64,000 bases of DNA, from contig CM057234.1 of the NCBI GenBank assembly GCA_029891385.1, forward strand, positions 21,066,350 to 21,130,349, written 5' to 3'. The notes beneath the pieces were generated by a model. The model did no database searches. It saw nothing but the letters and a program-made list of their open reading frames with translations, and was not told the origin of the DNA. Source of the stretch: Erythroxylum novogranatense. Taxonomy: Eukaryota > Streptophyta > Magnoliopsida > Malpighiales > Erythroxylaceae. Position numbers and translations under genes: made by a program. The stretch's first letter is position 1, and each line of letters begins with the position of its first letter. Shown here piece by piece: positions 57,041-64,000 of the stretch.

Positions 57041-57700
57041 CTATCCAGCACATGTCTACTTATATAGATCATATCTTTTGACTCCGATATCCAAATTGGA
57101 AAAACTTGGTATCTATCTCGTAGAAGAGAGATCTACAACTTTCAAGAAGGAAATTTTGTCTAAATCTATCGATATCAAGTCCATATCGTCTGCTTTTGCT
57201 TCAGCTGGTTTTTCTATCAGCTGGTTTTTCTATCAGCTGGTTTTCTATCCAGCACATGTCTACTTATATAGATCATATCTTTTGACTCTGATATCGAAAT
57301 TGGACAAACTTGGTATCTATCTCATAGAGAAAGAGAGATATACAACTTTTAAGAAGGAAATTTTGTCTAAATCTATCGATATCAAGTCCATATCATCTGC
57401 TTTTGCTTCAGCTGGTTTTTTTCTATGAGCTGGTTTTCTATCAGCTGGTTTTCTATCCAGCACATGTCTACTTATATAGATCATATCTTTTGACTCTGAT
57501 ATCGAAATTGGACAAACTTGGTATCTATCTCATAGAAAAGAGATCTACAACTTTTAAGAAGGAAATTTTGTCTAAATATATCGATATCAAGTCCATATCG
57601 TCTGCTTTTGCTTCAGCTGGTTTTTCTATCAGCTGGTTTTCTATCAGCTGGTTTTTCTATCCAGCACATGTCTACTTATATAGATCATATCTTTTGACTC
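57041..57700. repeat. 205-bp tandem repeat, about 3.2 units
   Basis: The phrase CTATCCAGCACATGTCTAC starts at 57041, 57245, 57453 and 57658 (periods 204, 208, 205). Each unit includes GATCATATCTTTTGACTC, AGATCTACAACTTT and a few CAGCTGG words. Units are nearly identical, so the expansion is recent. Confidence 0.92.
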
Positions 57701-59686
57701 CGATATCCAAATTTAGCAAACGATATACCCTTGGAAAGCTCTAATCTTCTACTACAATATTCATGAAGGCTCATTTATCTAATTCAAGTCCTACAAGGTC
57801 AAAAACTAGGGCGAAGTTCTGTCAAGTTTTAGGAAAATTTGGCAGCACTTCCCTTGAAAATACAACTAACCAATTTATCAATCCTAATACTTCCACCTGC
57901 AAAAAAACTCATCATACAACCTCATATAATATGTTTAAACCCTAAGGTATCTTCAAATGTCATTCTAAGCAACAGCCACACTCTTAATCATCTAATCAAA
58001 TCCAAACTATAATAATGATGCAATTTTCTTAAACATGCACGAATTTCTCAAAATACATTTGAACTTAGCATACTTGCATTTCATTTGCATTCATTCCATC
58101 ATCATCAACTCATGTCATATTCATACAATGCTTTAGTGGGCATTTTAAGCCCAATTACAATGAAGTTTCAAAATACAGTATCATTCTTAAAATGCTACTA
58201 AAGCATTGTTTTACCAAAATCATTTCAAATACAAAACCAAAAGAAAATCTTGGAGTAAGTGCCTTTAAGCTTGCTCCTCGGGATCCTTCTCATTTCTGTA
58301 GAGTTGAGGGGGTGAGCTTTCACTCCGTGGGTAACACATTTATATTTATCTATCAAGCAAGTCTATTTAGTTATTCATACTTTTGCATTCATTCATTAAA
58401 TTATAATACATGCATCATGCAAAGTTCATCAATATTCAAACATGATTTTTTCACAATTCAAACATTCATAATTCTTGCATTTTCATGTAATTCACATAAA
58501 CAACACATCAAATGGCTCGGTAAGTCCTTATTCTTGGCAACCATATAGTCTCATTTTATGTGTCTATATGGGCAAATCTTGAGGAGTCCAAAATGTTGGA
58601 TCATCCTATGCCACAATCAGGCAAAATGGACGAAGGCTTCATGGTCGGCGTGCACGTGGCGGTTCTTAGGACTATACCTTACCCACATAACATAACCATC
58701 ATGCAAAATCATAAAATTGGACTGTTCTTGTCCAATTCATCGTTTCTTTGAAATCATCTTTTCATACATCATTCATGCCTTTCATCATATTCATTCATCA
58801 AGCATTTCTGCAATCATTAAATCACACATATTTAATATAACTTTCAAGTAGGTGAAACTCATTAATGTCATGCATTAATTTGCATTTGTAGCTTATATAC
58901 ATAAAGATAAATATGAAACCCACCTTTTGACTTGTTAAATCTTTGCTAATGGAGTTCCTCCTCTTGCTCTTCTCTTCTTTCTTGTCCCACTTCAACCATA
59001 ACAAGAAAAGAACCTCATATCATTTAGGGTTTCTAAAATTGAAAACCCCATGAACTTAAATCATGAAATTAACCCTAGAATCACTAAACCCATCTTCTTT
59101 CTAAGCTTTTAAACTATAAAACCAACAAAACTTAACCTTGAAAATATAACTTACCTTGATTCCTTAACCAAACAAGTGGTTTCTTGGTTCAAAGTGAAGC
59201 TTAGCTCCTCCTCTATCTTCTTTCTCTTTGAACTTTCTTCAAACACTTGCTAAATCTCTTGAAAAATCAAAACCCTAGCCAAGGCTTTCTTTTCTCCTTC
59301 TTCTTTCCTCTTTACTATGTTCTCTTCCTCTTCCTCTTCTATTTTCGTTTTCCTCTTCCTTTCCTCCTAACTTACTTCTTTCTTTCTCCTTTTATACTCC
59401 TTCTTCATTTAACCCAAGCCCAAAGGCCCAAGTCTAACTCCTTCTTCTTCTTCCTCTTTATTTCCTCTTTGTCCTACAACTTACTTAGGCCCAATTATCT
59501 TTAAGCCCATTTTATCTTTCTTTTCTTTCCTACCTCATTAAAACCTAACTAACTCATTTAATTCCATTAATTCTTCTGACTCATTAATGCTATCACATGT
59601 TAATTAAATCTCAATTCAATTTACGCTAACTTAACTTACTCAATTAATCTAATCATGCTTAAATTTAAAAAAATTTGGGGCTAACA

Positions 59687-60990
59687 TTTCCCCTTAAGAA
59701 ATTTAGTCCTCGAAATTCTTACAGTTCATGAAGAGGTGTGGGTATTGCTCTGCATTGCCTCCGAGGCTCCCGTCGCCTCTTCAATGCATGATTCTCCACG
59801 GGACTTTGACTAGCTTGATTTTCTTGTTCACGAGGATCTTATCCTTACTATCGAATTGCCACGGGCATTTCTTCATAACTCGAGATCATCACTCATTTGA
59901 ACTTCGAGGCTCGGATGATGTGAGAAGGGTCGATCTATACCTTCTCAAAGATCGAAACATAGAATACATCATGAATCTGTGATAATTTTGGCGGCAATGC
60001 TACCAGAGGCCAACGCCCAATCCTCTCAATACTTCATACGGACCCACATAGCGAGGACTTAACTTCCCTTCATCAATCTCATAACTCCTTCCATGGAGCG
60101 TCTTAAGGAACACCTTGTCACCCATCGCATATTCCATTTCTTTCAGATGAGCATCGGATGGCTTTTCATTACATCACAGGCTGCCTTAAGTCATTTGCTT
60201 AATCGGATCAATCTTATCCATTGTCATCTGGACCAATTCGGTCCCACTAGCTTCCTTTCACCTTCTTCATCCCAAAGATATGGGAGTCCTGCATCTCTCG
60301 CCATATAGGGCTTCATAAGGAGCCATCTGATGCTCGAATAGTGCAATTGTTATAGGCAAATTCGACCAACGGCAAATGATCATCCCATGCTCCTCTGAAG
60401 TCCATGACACATGCTCTAAGCATCCCTCTAGTGTCCGAATTGTCCTCTCGGTGACCATCCGTCTGGGATGAAGCGCCGTCTTGAAATTCAGCTTAGTTCC
60501 TAATGCTTCCTGCAAACTTCTCCAAAATCTCGATGTGAATCGCGGATCCCTGTCGGATACTATAGAATCCGGAATTCCATGCAACCTTACCACTTCATCG
60601 ATATACTTCCGGGCTAAGACTTGCAATGAATCATTTGTTTGATTGCGGAAAATGGGCTGACTTGGTCAACCGATCAACTATAACCCAAATGGCATCATGC
60701 CTCTTCTTTGGTCTCGGCAAACCCATCAAAAATCCATCGTGATCCTTTGCCACTTCCATTCAGGAATGGACAATGGCCTTAGCATACTGAAGGTGCACGG
60801 TGTTCACCTTGACTTGCGACACACTAGACATCTGCTCACATATTCACTACATCCTCTTCATGCCTTTCCACGAAGTGTTCCTTCAAATCTCTGTACATTA
60901 CAGTCTTTGCTGGGTGCATGGAATAAGCGCATTGTGTGCCTCATCCATGATTTCATCATAATCGCTTTATCATTGAATACACAACCTGCT
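59687..60990 (-). pseudogene. Gypsy E integrase (broken)
   Basis: From the right: the HHCC region near 60820-60960 (the GTGCATGGAATAAGCG area aligns with the copia 1 insertion site in gypsy A), MDF near 60735, then an open stretch 60626-60267 with YIDEVVRLHGIPDSIVSDRD and FWRSLQEALG (second catalytic Asp), [15 protein letters not shown] (catalytic Glu) and [19 protein letters not shown]. The C-terminal barrel runs left to about 59700 in changing frames. It would catalyse integration; frameshifts prevent this as read. Confidence 0.85.
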
Positions 60991-61019
60991 TCCGACTATC
61001 ATTAACCATCATCCCTTAC

Positions 61020-62577
61020 TTGCACTTACATTGCTTACCCCGTCAATTTCATCTCTCGACTTACTTAATTACGTATCCTGCGCCTGTAACTCCTTGACCT
61101 TCTCCCTAAGGATAGGTCTCACTCAATTGAGCAATAACACCATCGCTTCATTACGCTTTAAGCGATCTTCAACTTGGCCATCTGTTCCAGCAGAGGCAAG
61201 TAAACCGATTACATAAGTTGTGGATGACTTCTGCTCAAAGCATACGCCACTACATTCGCCTTGCCGGATGATACTCTATCATCGGTCATAGTCCTGAGCA
61301 ACTCAACCATCGTCTCGCCTTAAGTTCAACTCTTTCGACTCATAATGTACTTAAGACTTTTGTGGTCCGTGAAGACCCTTGTCTGAACCCCATACAAGTA
61401 GTGTCTCCAAATCTTTAAGGCAAAAATTACCGCTGCTAACTCCAAGTCATGAGTCGGATAATTCAACTCATATGGCTTCAACTGCCGTGAAGCATAGGCT
61501 ATCGCCCTGTCATCCTGCATCAGCACACATCCTAAACCCTTCCTCGAAGCATCACTGTACACCGTATACCCCTGGTCTCCATTGGGCAAAATCAATACTG
61601 GAGCACTCGTCAATCTGTTCTTGAGCTCCTCAAAGCTCTTCTGACATTCCTCACTCCATATGAACTGCTGATTCTTTCTTAACAGCTTAGTCATAGGGGC
61701 AGCTATTATTGAGAATCCCTCCACGAATCTCCTATAATAACCTGCCAAACCTAGGAAGCTTCTTACCTCTTTCACTGTCTTTGGCTCTTGCCAATTCACT
61801 ACTGCTTCTATTTTCCTCGGATCAACATGAATCCCTTTCTTTGGAAATTACATGTCCAAGGAAAACCACTTCATGTAGCCAAAATTCACACTTCTGAATT
61901 TGGCATATAGCTCTGCTCTCTCAATCTCGCAATACTATCACGAGATCTTTGTTCATGCTCTCCTTCATCCTTAGAATAGACAGAATGTCATCAATAAACA
62001 CAATGACAAACCGATCTAAGAATTCATTAAACACCCTATTCATCGATCCATAAAGGCGGTTGGGCATTGGTCAATCCGAAGGGCATAACCACAATTCATA
62101 GTGCGTAACGGGTCCCGAAGTTGTCTTGTTTACATCGACTCCACGATTCGGAGTTGATGATATCCACGATCTTAAGTCAATCTTCGAAAAGACCCTTGCT
62201 CCCTGTAGCTGATCAAATAAATCATCTATCCGTGGCAACGGATACTTGTTCCGAATCGTCATCTTGTTAAGCTTCCTGTAGTCTATACACATCCGCCAGG
62301 TTCCATCCTTCTTCTTAACAAATAGGACCGGAGCTCCCCAAGGTGAAGAACTCGGCCTGATGAATTGCTTCTCCAACAATTCCTGCAATTGCTCCTTGAG
62401 CTCTCTCAATTCAATTGGAGCCATTCTATAAGGTGGCATGGAGATTGGCGCGGTTCCAGGAATCAAGTCAATTTCGAACTCAATTTCCCTCACCGGCGGC
62501 AACCCTGATAATTCTTCTGGAAATACATCAGGAAACTCCCTCACAACCCGATAATCTTCTAATTTGCCCACATTCAT
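61020..62577 (-). pseudogene. Gypsy E reverse transcriptase and RNase H (broken)
   Basis: RT starts at about 62577: [60 protein letters not shown] and motif A SKIDLRS with its catalytic Asp intact (gypsy A has Tyr here). A frameshift follows, and [14 protein letters not shown] is readable near 61970-62025. An open stretch at 61799-61326 then gives [19 protein letters not shown], RNase H wording [35 protein letters not shown] and [10 protein letters not shown], which keep three of the acidic active-site residues. The linker to integrase (61325-61020) is decayed. Confidence 0.88.
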
Positions 62578-63010
62578 ACGGATCCACTATATGCGCCAAG
62601 AAGGCCTCACACCCTTGGCTCATCATACCGTCAGCTAACAGAGCCGAAATGATCCTCGGCACTGGCAGTTTCCTGTCCCCCTTGAAGACCACTTTCTGAT
62701 CATTTCCCAGATCAAATTCTACTTCTTTCAAACTACAGTCTAGCTTCGCCTTGTACCTCTCCATGACATCCATCCCCAATATAACATCCAATCCTTGAAG
62801 GTCTAGAGGTAGTAAGTCTACTACCAATCTAGCACCGTCGATACTGAGCTCACAATTCTTATAAATCATACTAATCACCACCTTACCCCCTAAAGGAGTA
62901 CTAACAACCAGAAAATTGTCCAAAATCTCAGGACACACAACATGCATATTCATACTTGCAGATACAAATGAATGGGTGGAGCCAGTATCAATCAACACAT
63001 AAGCAGAGAG
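62528..63010 (-). pseudogene. Gypsy E protease and linker
   Basis: Open stretch from 62998 with [16 protein letters not shown], where the DTG is the aspartic protease active site (gypsy A has DSG), then [20 protein letters not shown] and GMDVMERYKAKLDC, and [10 protein letters not shown] before RT. The last part overlaps the RT frame (62577) by about 50 bases, which marks a frameshift. The protease would cut the polyprotein inside the particle. Confidence 0.88.
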
Positions 63011-64000
63011 TCAAATAAGCTGAGCCATACCGTCCACAACTTCGGAGCGCCGCAGCTTCTTCCCTGGTCATGGCAAAGACTCGAGTGGTGCTGACTCTGG
63101 CCTCTAAGTCTCCTGCGGATATGTCTTTCTTGCAGTTCTGAAGCGCCCACATTATCTGCTTGGCCGAGATGCCCTTTGTTTACGCCCTTCTTGGGGCTGA
63201 GATGAGACCCTTCTGCCTAACCGCACTGGGACAATCCTTGATTGGTGCCCCCTTTGGCCTGACCAAAACATGCTCCTATCTTGAGCAGACATTCCCTTTA
63301 TGAAATCTCCCACGGTGGTCACACTGGGATTTCCTCTGCTGACCATCCTAGACTTGCCACACTAGAAGCTTGCCTTTGAGGCGACCCTAGGTCGCTTACT
63401 CTTAGTGGGGCCACTTGCTACCCACCTCTCTGGGTATAATGAGTTCTAGTGCTCCTTGCGGTCTTTGGAGCACTCATGCCCTTCTTGAGAAGCTGCTCTG
63501 TTCTTCCTCTTCTTAGTCACTTCATACGATGTTCTCTAACTTCTCGCTTGAAGAGCAAGCATCAACCATTCTTGATAATCACGGAAGTTGTGAATTATCA
63601 CCTTTTCCTTGATCCCTAGGTGCAATCCACCTCGAACTTTAGGCATTTGTCTTCCTCGGTTGCCACGATATTGGCTGCATACCGTGATAAGCGAGTAAAC
63701 TTCAATTCATACTCGCCACACTCAACTCCTCTCGAGCGAGATTCAAAATTCCTTGCCTTATCCTCGCATGTAGACCATCGAAAATATTTCCTCGGAAGGC
63801 CTCTAGAACTCCTCCATGTCGATCTGGGAGGTACTTCACAGGCTGGGACGCGACTCCCACCGGTCGGTGCATCCCCTGCGATAAGCTAAGCGCATAATCG
63901 AGCTTCTCTTCATCATTGCACTTCATCTGGTTTAGGACCCTCTCGGTCCTCTTGATCATCTTGACTTCCTCGGGATTAGTGGTCCCGGTGAAGTCAACTG
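63011..64000 (-). pseudogene. Gypsy E gag and nucleocapsid (broken, start off window)
   Basis: Gag is readable as KRTERVLNQMKCNDEEKLDY and ALSLSQGM (63959 leftwards). The Gln after LSLS is CAG, the codon that is TAG at 13734-13736 in gypsy A. KFTRLSRYAANIVATEEDK-like wording is near 63640-63720 and SEKLENI near 63540. The knuckle region (63346-63152) is heavily shifted; only a KDCP-like end is seen near 63225. The gag start lies beyond the right edge. Confidence 0.78.

Larger units (their letters stand above)
56040..59686 (-). repeat. Gypsy E 3' LTR (3,647 bp)
   Basis: TGTTGGATCCCGTTACCGG to TTTGGGGCTAACA, both ends resembling the gypsy A LTR. It includes the CAGCTG array (56600-57040), a 205-bp tandem repeat (57041-57700), a GGTGAGCT hairpin block at 58310-58345 and a CT-rich tract (59280-59520). 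57700-58300 and 58350-59280 are AT-rich with no further feature seen. Confidence 0.85.
56040..64000 (-). mobile_element. Gypsy E, Tekay/Del-like, 5' end off window
   Basis: 3' LTR 56040-59686, PPT region just to its right (sense TTAAGGGGAAA, about 59687-59697), integrase to gag running to the right edge on the minus strand. Its pol aligns with gypsy A throughout. It has more frame breaks, but some residues lost in gypsy A (RT motif A Asp, the first gag stop) are normal here. Confidence 0.87.

Noticed and set aside
56922..57744. Overlapping frames of 168 and 113 codons with repeating wording
   Set aside because: Periodicity of the 205-bp LTR repeat keeps the frame open; no start context, no known domain.

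Overview
This is a plant nuclear window made almost entirely of LTR retrotransposons. I see no host gene, tRNA, rRNA or CRISPR array. The evidence is Ty3/gypsy gag-pol of the Tekay/Del chromovirus type (gag beginning MPPRR, a CX2CX4HX4C knuckle, protease, FIDD reverse transcriptase, RNase H, integrase and a C-terminal chromodomain-like tail), Ty1/copia gag-pol with YVDD reverse transcriptase, primer-binding sites complementary to initiator tRNA-Met (TGGTATCAGAGC) and LTRs of 1.8-4 kb. Silent, pericentromere-like heterochromatin is the likely setting. I cannot name the species.

Layout. (1) 1-18300 is a three-deep nest on the minus strand: copia 1 (1040-10705) sits inside the pol of gypsy A (enters from the left edge, ends 16443), and gypsy A sits inside the 3' LTR of gypsy B (16444-18300 is what remains here). 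(2) 18302-25889 is a patchwork of rearranged LTRs. It holds a block bounded by 92-bp inverted repeats (18302-21136), a short forward internal remnant (21137-21825), a 569-bp palindrome made of two head-to-head LTR starts (21826-22394), and LTR sequence with TGTCCGTTTAACGGACA arrays. (3) 25895-35577 is copia 2, complete with a perfect GAATC target duplication, inserted in an LTR that ends at 35953. (4) 35954-46896 is the 3' end of a forward-strand gypsy C, split by three solo LTRs (36417-37293, 37636-41593, 43272-46186), each with a recognisable target duplication. (5) 47150-47783 is a piece of copia-type LTR. (6) 47784-56006 is element D, a LARD-like non-autonomous element with 3.8-kb LTRs around about 3.5 kb of non-coding sequence. 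(7) 56007-56039 is a 33-bp LTR tip, then gypsy E (56040 to the right edge) with a 3.65-kb LTR full of tandem repeats and a frame-broken gag-pol.

How the parts work together. Gypsy A, copia 1, copia 2 and gypsy E carry gag, protease, RT/RNase H and integrase remnants, but none has an intact polyprotein here. Gypsy A comes nearest: one frame runs across gag to RNase H with only two stops, both TAG, but its RT motif A aspartate is a tyrosine and copia 1 cuts its integrase. Element D keeps only the cis signals (LTRs, PBS, PPT) and would depend on an autonomous relative.

The most interesting signals are non-coding. Different element families carry their own short palindromes in clusters inside LTRs or leaders (AAGTCGACTT, TGTCCGTTTAACGGACA, GCACGATCGTGC, CAGCTG, CGCCGCGGCG). 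The copia leaders carry hairpins whose stems differ by compensating changes. A multi-hairpin module framed by GTTGTGACC and GGTCACAAC recurs in one LTR superfamily. Separately, differences between sister LTRs pile up as small indels at CAG/CTG/CCG, which looks more like a sequencing artefact at methylated CHG sites than real divergence. Boundaries were set by eye and should be read as accurate to a few bases only where a target duplication or PBS is cited.
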